DNA of 64,000 bases, taken from contig NC_087067.1 of assembly GCF_963678635.1 (NCBI RefSeq), positions 7,859,716 through 7,923,715 of the forward strand, in the 5' to 3' direction. The notes beneath the pieces were generated by a model. That model was not told the DNA's origin and did not search any database. It saw nothing but the letters and a program-made list of their open reading frames with translations. Source of the DNA: Symsagittifera roscoffensis. Its lineage: Eukaryota; Xenacoelomorpha; Acoela; Convolutidae. The position numbers and the translations under genes are program-made. Of the stretch, positions 1 through 12,791 are shown piece after piece; within the stretch, counting starts at the first letter, position 1, and every line of letters starts with the position of its first letter.

Positions 1-3000
1 TCATCCAGACAATCCAGGGAGATCTCGCGTGATGTTGAGACCAGCGTCTGGATTGAGAAGTCACTACTTTGATGGTTGTGATTGCGACTTGTGCTACTGG
101 AGATATTGATTGAGCAGCACTCGTATTCATCTTCGTCTAATTCAATTTCGTCTATTTCGCGTGAACTGCTAACCTCAATTGGAAGCGACTGAAAAAAGAA
201 TTTCAGATGAGCATCATCTAAGAGGGCACCAGCGGATTTGGGGGGACGCCCCCTTCTCCTCATAGATTTGATCCCCTACCGACCCAAAGGGGGTCCCCTA
301 TTAGTACAATTTTAAGATCTCAGTTTTTGGCTGACAGACCCGAAAATTTTTGAAGGCGCCTTTGGCGCCAATATATACCAAGTTTGAGTGGGAAGAGCGC
401 GTCAAAAAAAACTTTTTTTCAAAACTTTTCTTGCAGCGCTGAAAAATTGGTCAGAATAGGTTAAAAATTAGGTTCTTTATAAATGATTTGTGAGAGATCG
501 GAAAATAATTTTAATCGAACTAAAAATAATCAATGAAATTGCAAAAAAAAATTTGAAAATTCGCCCCTTCCCCTCGAGACAGTTCTAAATCCGCTCCTGT
601 AGGAGGGTAACTTTTATTTTTATTGATTTTTTCCTTCTGTTTTTGGCCTATTTTTGACGATTTTTTGGTAATTATGGAAACGTTTGTAAAATCAACGTTA
701 TTTTTCGGGAAAAAAATGAAAAAATTTGCAGGCCTACTTTCTAAAAAAGCATGATTAGAAAGTACTAAAAAATTAAACCAAATCAGGGTTGGTAGAATTA
801 TAAATTACAAAAAAGACTAAAATCAGAAAAAAAAATTCAAGAGTTTCAGCTCAAACCATATTAATGTGAATAATTTAAAAACAAAAGTTAGGGTACCACC
901 CAAGGGAGATGTTGTTACGGAGTTCCCACTTTTCCAATCCTCAGTTAAGTTTATGTTGATTTTTGCAGTTTTGACTGGTTCATGTCAGTCTCCATCAGCA
1001 AATGTCTTCGAGACTATACTTGTTGACAAAATAGTTTTTGTTTACTTCTTGCTTTAGATTTGAACAATTTTCATTGGATTTGAACGAAAGATTTCCACTT
1101 GATAGTGCGTCTGCTGTTGAATATGTTGTCAAACATCAAACAAAAATGAATCTCATAGTATACGGATAGTAGCAAAAGTGAGTGTCTTCTTAACTTCTGT
1201 TTATAATCCCTGTTAGTGCCTAGGACCCACCTTGAAGCTTTTACCGGAGTGTTTCAATCATCTTAAAGTCTGATTTGTTGGTCTTCCACAAAACTGCGCC
1301 TTAGGAGATGATTAGGACAAAATAGATTCAGTTCAGATTCTTTTTGGCATGCCAGTTTGTACTGATAGCAATTTTGCGTTTTGGGATTAATAGCGAGCAA
1401 AGGACTTTCATTTAACCGTTTTAAACCTATTTTCACTCCAGTAAAGTTAGTTATCGAAGTTCTTAGCGTCATTTTGAGATCACAAATTTGCAAGAATTTG
1501 AAACATCCGCAATTTTTTTGTTTTTACTGTCATTCTGTTGACAAGAGAATCTGGTTCATTTTGTGTCATTTTACTAAACGGTTGAACAAGCCTAAGCTCA
1601 AAGCTTTTTCTGGTCCTTTTATCACACCAAGCACAAAAGAAACAACACTTATTTGGAAAAAAATAAATGTCATTTTTCTTAGAATATGCTCGGAACATTC
1701 TGCGATACTTGCACAACAGACGGCTGTCTTTGTTATGATTGTTATGTTATGATTTCCTGTGATTACAAAGTGATTCTGCTTCAATTGCGACTTAAGAAAA
1801 CGTTTTGGTTGAGCCTGTGTCAACCAGGTATTTATAGATGAGAAAAGATTTATCCGTTTTTCATCGAAATTCAGGGCTTGCCACAATAACTTGTTCAAAT
1901 ATAAAAATTAAGATGTTTTGGGCCAAAAAAGTGTAATAAGTCTTTTTAATTGGTGATGACTGACTTAATAACGCGTTTTTATGGGTGAATTCAAACTTTA
2001 TGGAAGAAAATATTAGAGGTAAAAGTATTTTTAGTTATTTATGTTTGCTGGTCTTATGATTAATTAGCAAAGCTTGTATTAGCTTCCTTGCTTCGTGTTT
2101 GCTTCGTTAAGACTGAGTTAATCTCCTAATGATTTCTTGTTTAACAGGGAGGTGAAAAAGTTTGGGACCTGCCGATGTTTTCGTTTCAGGGTAATTTGCA
2201 ATTGAAGACAAGAAACTACCCAAAATTTTAGATGAAACACCCTTTCCCAACGGACAAAATATTGTTATTTTCATAGAGTTTATTTACTTCGCCAAAATAA
2301 TAATTATTTACGAAGATTGCATCGGCTTATTTTGCTCATGTTCTTTAATTTCAATAGCCCTTCTCTCAATTTTGCTTGAGTGGCGCTATTAAAATCCTAA
2401 ATGGATCACGGAAAATATATATTCTCAAAAATAAAAAGTTATTGTTTTTCGGATTGATTTGGTCGTCTAAAAAGCTCTCTGTAAATTTTTTTGAAGCATT
2501 TGCATATTTTTATTTTTCTGTTGCTAGGAACCCAACCGGACGTTTATTTACAGGGGTTTTAAATATCACATTTTGAAGCAAAATGATAAGTTATTCTCCT
2601 TCTCAGATTAAGCTGTAAATGCTCTTGATACATCTATGGGTATTAATTTCTGATAAGAATGCCCTAAATGTGTGTATATATTTTTGCGCCTTCAGGCTGG
2701 TCAGTTAGAGTCCCAATGTCTAAAAAAGTCAATATTTTGCTTCCTGAGCGGGTTCAGGCGGTTGTATGTTTTGGGGTGCAAATATCCGGTATGGGTGTAA
2801 GCAGGAATATATTGAGAGGAGATAATGTCCTTAAGTTAACAAATTGCATAAATCAAGGATGTGGCCCTTCCTTTTTGTAACCAAAGGGTCTATCAAGTAA
2901 GCTAAAAGAGAACTCTATAGTAAAAAAGACCATTTTTTGCCATATTTTTCAAAATGGCATTTTCCTGAATGATTATGACAAAAAAACTTCTAATTTTGCT

Positions 3001-6000
3001 CCCAGTAAACATCATAATTTTGTTCCAGAAATTTTTTTATTACTTGCTAACAGAATTTCATATATACTTAAAGTATGATGTATCTTTCAATTAAAATTTT
3101 TTGAAAAAAGTTTAGAAAAAAAAACAACTCACCTGGCAATCAAAGGGGTACAGTCCCATTTTGGGCTCGAAGTAGAAAGAGGACTTAATTTTCTGTCTCA
3201 TGGACACCATATTCAGGCCAACAATGATAGCACGCACGCTTTCATTAAAAGGATATAGCTAATTTAAAACAACGAAATGGAAAACTATAAAAAAAACAAT
3301 GCGCATTTTCGGTTGGAAAAAAATTGCCTCGCTTCTGTTCAAAAAAAGTGCAGGTTTGGTCTTCGGATGTTTTTCAGTAGCTCATAAACTGAACTTTCAT
3401 ATATACTTAAAGTATGATGTATCTTTCAATTAAAATTTTTTGAAAAAAGTTTAGAAAAAAAAACAACTCACCTGGCAATCAAAGGGGTACAGTCCCATTT
3501 TGGGCTCGAAGTAGAAAGAGGACTTAATTTTCTGTCTCATGGACACCATATTCAGGCCATTCTTCCCTGTCGTTATGGCCCTCACTGTCTGGGAGTCTCT
3601 ACTCCCAGATTGGCACAGAGGATGGTTGTTGGCGGTTGAGGTGTTGTTGTTATAATGGTGGTTATGGAAGTAGTCACCGGTTGAGTGGCACTCGTTTTTG
3701 ATTATGATTTGAGGCATCCATAAAGTGTCCCAGTCGACGAACTCTGTCTCCTAGTAAAAAAAAAACATTTTTGTCATTTTCCCAGTATTTAATTATATTC
3801 ATCATTGTTTTACAAAATTCGGTAATGTTAATGTATACATGTTTTGAGGGTAAGAGCACACCTGATTATGAAACTTTGGGCAAATCACTTAAACACGGCC
3901 TTCCAAGCTGAAATTTTCCGCAAAACACGGTTATTTAGGTGTTAACATTTTTTGGAATTTTCACTTTGGTCGACGTTGAAAAAAGATCGATTATATTTTT
4001 TCCTTGATTTATAATATTTTGATCTCCCAAGGCCAATATAGTGAGCAACTACACGTCAATGAAAGTCCGAGTTTAAGAACATTGAAACCAACAACAGAGG
4101 ATTTTGGCATCCGAACTATTCGTGATAGTGACAAGAATCCAATTAAGTACTAACATCTTCGGAGAGTTCGTCAAGGGATGGATCGTGCCACTTGGCTTGC
4201 AGTAGAATTTCAGCAGAGAACTCCCCGCGTGAGCAGTTGACATCATAAATCGAGAGGAACTGCACACGTAGAGACACCGCCACCTGAAGAAGTCAAATTT
4301 CACGTAAAAATGGTACACAAACTAAGTTGCTCTTTACCAAAAATAATAGCCAAAAAACGTCAAAAAAGAGCTCCAAAATACCATCAGATGCGAAAAAGTT
4401 GAGTTTGCAAAAAAGATCTGAGCTCCTTGTTAGTTTTTAAGCCCTCTTGCGGAATCTTAACGATTCCGAAAGTCTGTTTGGAAGTTTTTAACAGTTAAAA
4501 ATCAATACCACAGGCGTAATAAATGAACCTTGTCGGCAATTACAGAATTCCAACTGCAGAACTTTTTAGCATCATTTAGCCTTGCTGTTTTTTAGTACTA
4601 TAGATACAAGAAACAATGATAGCACGCACGCTTTCATTAAAAGGATATAGCTAATTTAAAACAACGAAATGGAAAACTATAAAAAAAACAATGCGCATTT
4701 TCGGTTGGAAAAAAATTGCCTCGCTTCTGTTCAAAAAAAGTGCAGGTTTGGTCTTCGGATGTTTTTCAGTAGCTCATAAACTGAACTTTAACTGATTACC
4801 ACAATTAACTTAATTGAAAAGAAATCAATTATAATGAATTTTTGTGGGCTGAAACATTAGCATAATAATGGATTCCCATGTTGCCTCCAAACAACAAAAG
4901 AGAAGAAGAAAAGATGAGAAAAATGCATGGTTTTATCAAATTTAAAATTATATTTTAATTAAAATAAATTAAAAAGGATTTTTTTTCCATTTTGTTTTTC
5001 TTTCGCTTCGAGCTAAATTTTGCAAGAACTTCTGCATTTATCAATTGAATAAAGCAAAACGTTTGCAAAACAAGAGTATAAGGCCTACTGGTTTTCTAAA
5101 CCTAAACTTTCTCAAGCTGCAAAATGATTCCATTCCTAACCACCCTCATCAAGGTTTGCCCCCCTTGCCTCCTTATTATTCCCAGTTTTTCCTTTTTCCC
5201 TTACCCCCATCCCCCGTCAAAGGCGCTAAATTGAAAAGATTTCGGCCAAAATTTTTTTTTGTGGCACTCAATCCATTTCAAACTTAATCTTTTTTTTACT
5301 AATACGAAAACATACATAAATACAAAAATATCCTCCTCCTTAACCTTTTTTCTTTAGAAAAAAGCCAAAAGTTCAACAAAAAGGAGCCAAAATTAAAATT
5401 CGCATCACATTATATTGAAAAAAAAATCTATAAATGAGTTTCCATGTCTTCAACTAAAACAGTGAAAAAAATCAAATTTAATTGATTTGAAATGGTTTTA
5501 AATGCATCAAAACTCAAATTTAATAAAAAAAATTCTTTTCAGGGAACTCCATTGCGGGATACTGACAGATTTCCTGGGATAACAACTGATTCTAATGCAT
5601 CAAAACTGACCTATATTGTAAATGAACTCAGCAAACCGACAGTTGTTAAGGTGCCAATGAACTAATGGGCACCGAAAAAATTGATTGAATTGAATTTTTA
5701 AAAACACTTGTCTAAGCTGTTGAATTTAAAAAAAATTTTTGATTGACTTTTTTTCGAAAACAATAAAAAAATACAATTTGAGAAAGATGAATCAAAAGGC
5801 ATTCTTTTCCGCAGGGAAATCCAAAAAAAAATTTAATTCATAAGATTGAAATCAGTAGTCAATCACGATTTTTTGCGCCATTTGCATTTTCGTCGTTTTT
5901 AGTCGAATCCCTGAGGACAGGGGCGGATTTAGGGTGGGGGGGGGGGTGGACACCCCCTTCTCAGGGATTCGACCCCCTGCCGACCCAAACGGTCCCCCCT

Positions 6001-8807
6001 TTGAACTATTTTCAGATATCCAATTTTGGCATACGGACGTTAAAACTTTTCTAAAGGCGCCTTTGGCGCCAATACACTTATTTTAAGGGAGGAGCTCGCG
6101 CCAAAAAAAAACAATTTTTTGGTAAAAATTTTCCAAAAAGTGCCGAAAAACGCTTTTTTTTCAAAATTTTTTGTCGACCTAAAAAAAAGGTTGACAAAAT
6201 TTCGAATCCCCCCCCCCTCAAGAAATTCCTAGATCCGCCCCTGAAGTCAATCAAATTTTCTTTGCGCCGTTTGTATTTTCGTTAATAGAGAAATGGTAGT
6301 AGAAAATTAGAAAAATGTGTAATTAGGAATCATTTTTAGAGGTCATAGTTATATCAAAGTTATATCAAAATTATGGCTCAAAGTTATATCAAAAGCTTTA
6401 CACGTTTTTGCGAGTCTTATCGATTATCGAAGAGTGGAAAAGAAAGTAAATTTGGCTTAAGTCAACAAAAATATGAAAAAAAGATATGAGACCATAAAAT
6501 TTCTTACACGCAGTTACTGTAGCAAAAACTATTATAAAGATGTTCTAGTGGAAATACGTCACTTTTTTTCCATTTTAAAACTCATGGCCTCAAAATAAAC
6601 AAACCTTTTCATTCTTTCTCATCAACTCTTGATGATTCTGGTCGCCCAAATATGCAGCTTTTCTCGACTGTTCCACAAAACTCTCTTTCATTTCTAGAAT
6701 AGCCCGATTGGTCTGTTCCAAATTCACATTCAGCTGCTTCAACAGTTCCATAGTGTTTTCTTCTGGATGAGTGGGATAAGTGGATGCCGTTCTCGGATTC
6801 GGCCAGCCAGTGTTGAATCTGGACTTCAAGGTTGAGTTGAAAGGAACTGAAAAGCAGAAACACTGTTACTGTTTGACAACAAACCTCTTTTTCGAATAAA
6901 ATTTTTGAAATAACATTTTTTTAAAAGTTCTTCTGCTAATTTTAACAAAAAATTTTTGAAACCGAATTCTCAGTTTATATTAATTTTGTTCGTCGAATGC
7001 TGACGGTTGATCGCAAACGGCTTTAATTTTCCGCTTTCAGTAAGCAAACCTCTAGCTTCATTTGGAAATTTTCGGGACATAACTATCTAGGAATGTTTGA
7101 TGGGGCCAGGTCAATTAGTATTTCACTTGCTTATCTAACTTGATATAGTAATAGCAGTCCTGTTCGGATAATAAAATAAGTTAAATTATTGATTTTATGA
7201 AATCACTTGCTGTTAGGTTTTTGTGACCCAGTACCTAATCACAAAAAAATGATAATCAAGTTTATTTTAGTTTCATGTTTAAGTTCACTGATCCAAAATA
7301 CGAAAAATAAAAATGTATTTACTGTTAAACACTCTTAATTTTTCATTACTCAAAAAACGCTAAGAAAAAGCTCTTGAGAAATGATGTTTAACAGTCCCTT
7401 AATTAACGAAATGAAGAGTACATGACCGGTTATATAACTAACAGATGGTCCAATAAAACAGCCATAATAAAAAAAGTTCTAATAAATCAACAATTATCCC
7501 ATTTTCAAATTTTCAGTATAACCTTGTGAAATATCAGGCGCCCTAAATGAAAATGCAGCTGAATCAATTTTTTCAAAAATTCACGGGATTAATTCTAAAT
7601 ATCTAATGGAAATGAACAACAAAAGAAGCGTAGAAGTCACGTAACTCAAAATTCCACACCTTTGCTGCCATTTTAAATAAAACGACAACTTTCAAAAATT
7701 AAATAAGCCCTAGCACTGATCGTATATGTTTGCGCATACTTGCACATAAAATTTCATAGCTGAGCGATTAGTTTCTTAGGAGCAGTTCGGTCACAGAAAA
7801 TTACAAACAAACCTTTTTCTTTTAAATTTTTAGGAAGAATGCAATCAGAGACAATTACAAACAAACTTTTTTCTTTTAGTATTTATATATATTTTATATA
7901 TAAAAAAATCGATGAAAACATACGTCCTGGTAAAATTATTAATTTTTGTTCTAATCAATCTCACTGAGCAAGGAGTTCCTTTTACTTGGGTATATTTCAC
8001 ATGCAATGAATCATTACGAGGCCAAACTGCGCATTCTCTGTATTGTAAGCGGAATCCGCAACAGGCCAAAATCATATTTGTTGCGGAATCCGCAGCATTG
8101 CTACTTTTCTTTGATTTTCTATGCTGTTTTGGATTCCACAAATGTGAAGGACAAAAAGAGGTAAAAAAGCAGAGTTACGTGACATCAGGATTTTTTTTGC
8201 AGTTCGTTTCTGTTTTTGTTTAGAATTGAGCACGAGCAGTTTTTATACTTAATTTGATTCATTTTAATTTAGTTTTCAGTCCCCTTAAATCACGGTTCCT
8301 GAAGATTTTTGAAACAGGGAAATTGAGATAATTGTTGAACTTTTTTTTACTCCGCAGCCAATTGTTCGAACATCTTTTTTTACTTGACCATTTGGTTGGG
8401 CCAGATGCCCAGAGTATTCTTGAATCTCAAACTTGTGCTCTTTTTACTCTTATTCATATCAAAAGGATTTTATCATGCAATTTTTGGTATGACAGTAATG
8501 GGTCGCAAATGGCCGAACAGCTAGGGACCGCATAAGTTCAAAAACCTTGAAAAAGCTTTAGGTGTCAGATATTGTAGATATTGTATCATAAGAAACCATC
8601 ATATTTGTCATAAAAATAATCATAATAAATTTTTTACAGGCTCACAAAATTGTAGATTAGTACGAGATATTGCTGATAGCTACATCATCTTGTGAAGCCT
8701 GAGAGAACGCGTTTATACCAAATGGTTCGTTTTCTAACGTCTCTGGGCGGAAAAATTTTCAATTTATCCAATGCTGAAATGGTGGAAGAAAATTTAGACC
8801 AATCTAT

Positions 8808-8881
<74 letters not shown>

Positions 8882-10672
8882 AAACAAAATTTAAAAAAGG
8901 TAAGCTACACGGTTGATAAACAGAATAATTTCTGAAGTTGAAACAAACGAAGGAAACGAATTTTTTAGAGTTTTCTTTTCAAAAACACCACCACTAAAAC
9001 ATGAATATGAGATTCGTCACCTCAGTTGAATGCAAGATTTGCCAAATCGTTATTTACCATTACGGAATTGTCCAAAAAGCTGTGATTTACTTCACTAATT
9101 TCTGTGGTTGAGGCATTAAATAATGTTTCATTAAAATCAATGTGATATCGGATTGAGGCATTGAACATTTTCCTAATTCGTATGATAATTGAACTTTTAG
9201 CGATCTTAGAGTATAATCAGTCCTAATTGAAGTTTACAACTGCTAAACTTAATCAAGCAATAAATTGTAGTTATGTAGTCTAAATATTTTTCATTTCCAA
9301 GGTTTAAAATGTTTTGAAGTTTTTGTGACTTACAAATGCTTATATGAAATTTACAACTGCTAAACTTAATCAAGCAATAAATTGTAGTTGTATTTTGAAT
9401 TTTTTTTTCATTTCCAATGTTTAATTTTTTCGAACTTTTTTGAGACATTTATAACTATTTTTTTTGGTTCTTATTTGCTTGAGTAAGCCAAGTTCAAGTG
9501 CAACTTTGCTTCATGAAAATTTTTTAAATTTACTTCTGTGGTCGAAAAAAAATGTGCTATTTGCCTACTAATGGATTTATTTGGTTTTCAGTTAAGTTAG
9601 CAAAAATGTACAAAATGCTCCTCGATCTGAAATAGTGTTGAACTCCATTTAACAAAACACTTATCATGAAGCTTTTAGGTATTTGCAGTGACTTCTAATT
9701 TCGTGAAACATTTTACATCCAATCCGTCAAATATGTTTAGACATTTTACGCTTGGTTTGCAAAGCATTCCCCAAATAAGCATCAGCAAGGCGAAACATAG
9801 TCGGAAATGCAGAGGTGATATTTTTATTTTAGTCTTTGCTGCTTTAAATTCTATAGATGCTACTATTCAAGCTAACTCTAAAAGAAGATGCTAGGCGACA
9901 CGTAGTTAAAAAAGAGGTGTATGCTAAGTTATTTGTAGCCTAATTGGCTCGCTCAATCGTCCTTGACTTTTCCGGGTTTATCTCTTTTTTTTTTGTGGGA
10001 GAAAAAGTCTAGGGCTTAAACTTTAAAGCTCGGAACTTATTTTTTGTAACGTTAAAATTAATACATCTTAACTAAATCAGACCCAATATAAAGTTTCAAA
10101 CTGTCATGAATTTTTTTCTCCGAAAATTAATTGACAGAAAGAGTTTTTTGTCACTTGGCGGGAGGGGGGAGGGGCTTATGAAAATCCCGCACTAGAGTTT
10201 CATGGAAAATAATCGGTTATAATGGATGATTTCGGCAAAAAACTTAACCCATATAATCGATTTTTATGACCCGTCTAACCATGAAAATGGGTTTTTAGGG
10301 GATATTAATTTCAAAAACCCATCATAATCCATTTTCAATCGTTTATAAAGGATTGTTTTTGATTTTTGTGAAGAATGAACGAAAACATAATATAATGAAA
10401 AATTATCCATGAAATTCAATTTCGGGATACCATTTACTGCTACCTGTTCCAGGTGTGAAGGTATCCGAGTTACTATTCGCGATTCCCCTCGACAAATTCA
10501 AATTTCTGGGGGGTTGTCGTCCGTTCATGGTGGGGGGTCGAAGTGAAGGCGGCTCAAATATAGCTGACACTCCGTGAACAAATGCACGCGGCCTCACTCG
10601 CGTAGTAGTCGCGTTGTAGTGAAATGATGACTCATCAGGCATGTCTTCATGCTCATTTACAGGAGAGCCGGT
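1..10672 (-). CDS. Cys-loop-less pentameric ligand-gated ion channel, partial, 5 exons
   Basis: Five exons join in phase: 10672-10444, 6846-6605, 4283-4155, 3750-3472 and 188 to the left edge (partial). Exons 3-5 encode the extracellular beta-sandwich of the pLGIC superfamily. VAVSLRVQFLSIYDV with a later KWHDPSL corresponds to strand beta1 and the WxDPxL motif, DTLWMPQIIIKNE to the W-x-P loop, and LYPFDCQSLPIEVSS to the YPFDxQ loop with the following strand. The position equivalent to the first cysteine of the Cys-loop is not Cys (FYFEPKMGLYPFD), so the classical disulfide is absent. Exons 1-2 add about 157 residues before beta1: a Ser/Pro/Asn-rich segment, then a charged helical stretch (MELLKQLNVN... 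to RKNEK). No signal peptide is visible. The first ATG could be at 10678 or further upstream. Asn/His-rich insertions interrupt exon 4. The transmembrane helices lie off the left edge. Channel identity is inferred from motifs; the ligand is unknown. Confidence 0.78.
227..599. mobile_element. MITE-like element, GGCGCC-core family, degenerate copy
   Basis: It starts near AGCGGATTTGGGG and ends CTAAATCCGCTCCTG, a decayed terminal inverted repeat. It shares GGCGCCTTTGGCGCC, the GACCCAAA-type block and poly-A/T stretches with the copy at 5918-6243. It lies in the intron next to the last visible channel exon. No transposase is encoded. Confidence 0.6.
3056..3220. repeat. 165-bp duplicate of intron plus partial channel exon
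   Basis: Identical to 3395-3559 (offset 339). It copies the 3' half of channel exon 4 with its GTGAGT donor, but has no acceptor, so it is a non-functional exon fragment inside the intron. Confidence 0.9.
3220..3397. repeat. 178-bp duplicate of intron sequence at 4612-4789
   Basis: Identical to 4612-4789 in the same orientation. It sits exactly between the two 165-bp copies, with 1-bp (A) and 3-bp (TTT) overlaps at its edges. Confidence 0.9.
4612..4789. repeat. Source or partner copy of the 178-bp duplicate
   Basis: Second copy of the segment at 3220-3397, located in the intron between channel exons 2 and 3. No coding content was seen. Confidence 0.9.
5918..6243. mobile_element. MITE-like element with CAGGGGCGGAT termini
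   Basis: Terminal inverted repeats CAGGGGCGGATTTAGG and CTAGATCCGCCCCTG bound 326 bp of non-coding sequence with a GGCGCCTTTGGCGCC palindrome. Such termini are typical of hAT-like MITEs, but no 8-bp target duplication is visible, so the superfamily is uncertain. Just outside the left end, GTCGAATCCCTGAG (5902-5915) is the inverse of an internal CTCAGGGATTCGAC (about 5961-5974). Confidence 0.7.
8808..8880. repeat. (TA)n microsatellite
   Basis: About 70 bp of nearly perfect TA dinucleotides inside the channel intron. Its translation as repeated Ile-Tyr is meaningless. Confidence 0.97.
9231..9450. repeat. Two-copy direct repeat, period about 118 bp
   Basis: TTTACAACTGCTAAACTTAA followed by TCAAGCAATAAATTGTAG occurs at about 9233 and again at about 9351, with similar flanks (CATTTCCAA...). 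It is non-coding. Confidence 0.85.
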
Positions 10673-12068
10673 CTGCATTTTAAAATTAACTGATCATTAA
10701 TTTGAGTAATTAACTTCAAGTACCAGTTGTAAAACGGTAAATTAACAGGACTGAGACAAAAATTGCTTTCGGCGAATTTATATTTTTCCTTGTTTTTCCA
10801 AAAATGACGCCCAGTGGTAGAATACCGATATCACGTGTTGAAGAATTTTGATTTTGAGAAGAAAAAATCACAAAGTATATCAGATTAACTGGAGAATATG
10901 GTAAAAGATTAAATAAAATCTTTTCAAAAGTAATTAGCCTTCCAGCTACTTATGAAGAACCAACTTAAAATGGCTCAATTTATGGAATACAGAAAAAAAT
11001 CGGTCTCGATCAACGGATTAACGGTGATCATATTGACCATAATGAAAATACTTGAAATTATTTTTATATTTCCCAAGTAAGTAGTTATGCTGAATGGAAT
11101 AATATCTAATGAAAAACCAATAGGCTAAAAATTGTTGTCAAAATCATTGACTCACGCTTGGTTCAGATATATGGAACTATTTTATAAAAAAAAGGCATAG
11201 ACTATTCGATGGGTGGGTAAAATTTAAGAGTGTAATTCGGGCCTTTAAAGGGGGAAATACTCTGCGTGTAATACAGGATCATAAAAGACGTTGATTAGAC
11301 GCTACTATGGGTCAAAAAGGCTGGTCTTCTGCTCAGATAGCTGGGGAAAAAAGGATGTTGGAAAAACAAATGACGCTATATATTGAAATGACATGGAATA
11401 AAAAAAGGAATAGAGTATCAACCGAAAAGTATAAAAATCCAACCAAAAAAGGTAAGAAGAATTTCTCCTAATGAAATTTTAGATCGTTCAACCGAGCTGA
11501 CTCATTAAAACAAATAAAATCAATTATTTTTACAATGCTTTGTTTTGTTTTAGGAAATGAAAAATAGTAATATGTGGTACAAATATTTGAATGAAAACAA
11601 AAGAAGGAAAATTTGAATTAACCAGCCGCGATGAAACGAAACAAATCAAATATTTATTTGAGAAATGAGAAAAAAAATTTTAAGAAAGTTTGCAGCTATA
11701 ATTTTGAACCAAAACGCTACTTACGAAGTGAGAACTTTGCAATCTATGCTATTTTGAAAAGTTACGTTTTGGATGATGTTTAAACATTGAGTGATTTAAC
11801 GATGCAATCTTGCACATCAGTAGCTGCCTAATAGTAAGTCAGCGTACTGATACCAGTCGAATTGATAATTTTCCCGAAAAATCTAAAAATTGTTAAAAAT
11901 TATAAAAAATAGCAAATGAGTGTATACTTAAACTATCTACCATATAAAATTTGCTTTCGAGTTATGCGTCAAATAGTTCAAAAATTTACTTTGATCAAAC
12001 TTTAAAGTTCCTGGTTTAATTTTGATGTGACGTTTCGCAAACCTCTATCTTTTCTGAGCCCTAAGCGG
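10673..12068. other. Gene-free AT-rich stretch up to the assembly gap
   Basis: No coding exon, RNA gene or clear transposon end was recognised. Upstream exons of the channel or its promoter may lie here or in the gap. Confidence 0.5.
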
Positions 12069-12268
12069 NNNNNNNNNNNNNNNNNNNNNNNNNNNNNNNN
12101 NNNNNNNNNNNNNNNNNNNNNNNNNNNNNNNNNNNNNNNNNNNNNNNNNNNNNNNNNNNNNNNNNNNNNNNNNNNNNNNNNNNNNNNNNNNNNNNNNNNN
12201 NNNNNNNNNNNNNNNNNNNNNNNNNNNNNNNNNNNNNNNNNNNNNNNNNNNNNNNNNNNNNNNNNNNN
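12069..12268. other. Assembly gap of 200 N
   Basis: Exactly 200 undetermined bases, a scaffold-gap size. Reading frames crossing it are meaningless. Confidence 0.99.
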
Positions 12269-12532
12269 ATTAAGCATTCGGTGAAATCAATCTCGTATCA
12301 GAACAACCTATTAGACTTAAACCAAGCCGCGCTCGAAGCATATAGAATCAAGCTTGCAAATTTTAAACCCGGTGCGTCTAATTCGGTGGAGACAAAATTT
12401 GGTCTGCTGGAGAAACATCTTTTCAGGAGAAAGTTTGGCAGCGAGGCTCTGGATATAACCCGTTCCTGGAACGCCGAGTGGCGAATCCCTTTACAGTTGG
12501 AAGAAGAACACGAAGAGAGAGATGGAAAATGA
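12269..12532 (+). CDS. 3' coding end of an unidentified protein, partial
   Basis: Directly after the gap an open frame of 87 codons runs to a TGA at 12530-12532. The composition looks protein-like: alternating charged and hydrophobic residues, with blocks such as LDLNQAALEAYRIKLANF, GLLEKHLFRRKFGSEALD and a Glu-rich tail. It would be the last exon of a plus-strand gene whose upstream part is in or before the gap. I do not recognise the family. The opposite strand also has an open frame here but with poorer composition. It could be a chance frame in repeat-poor DNA. Confidence 0.4.
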   Translation: MKHSVKSISYQNNLLDLNQAALEAYRIKLANFKPGASNSVETKFGLLEKHLFRRKFGSEALDITRSWNAEWRIPLQLEEEHEERDGK

Positions 12533-12656
12533 TTAATCAAATACACAAAGTTAAAACTCCCTAAACTGAGTACTAAAACTCCTATTCATTATTATTTAAC
12601 ATTTTAATAACATATTATAAAAATTTTCTTGATCGAGGGGGTATGTGGTACCGCAA

Positions 12657-12791
12657 CTGCTACTGCTATTGCAGTAATTGCAGTAACTATGCAGTCATCA
12701 TATATTGGCCTTGACAGTGCTATTCACATCTGCTACTGCTATCGCAGTAACCAGGCAGTCATCATATATTGGCCTTGATAGTGCTATCCAT
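12657..12791. repeat. Two-copy direct repeat of about 62-73 bp
   Basis: CTGCTACTGCTAT(T/C)GCAGTAA... followed by GCAGTCATCATATATTGGCC occurs twice in tandem, with an 11-bp length difference. Confidence 0.85.

Larger units (their letters stand above)
6847..10443. other. Channel intron; no gene recognised
   Basis: AT-rich intron between channel exons 1 and 2. It contains the (TA)n tract at 8808-8880 and the 118-bp direct duplication near 9231-9450. A plus-strand hydrophobic reading frame at 7912-8223 has no codon bias or homology that I can recognise. Confidence 0.6.

Noticed and set aside
7912-8223. Plus-strand 103-residue frame with a hydrophobic start, resembling a secreted peptide
   Set aside because: It lies in the channel intron, has Phe/Leu-rich AT-driven composition and no splice or homology support.
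8692-8883. Plus-strand frame ending in Ile-Tyr repeats
   Set aside because: Translation of the (TA)n microsatellite.
12002-12284. Open frames across the gap
   Set aside because: They consist mostly of undetermined bases.
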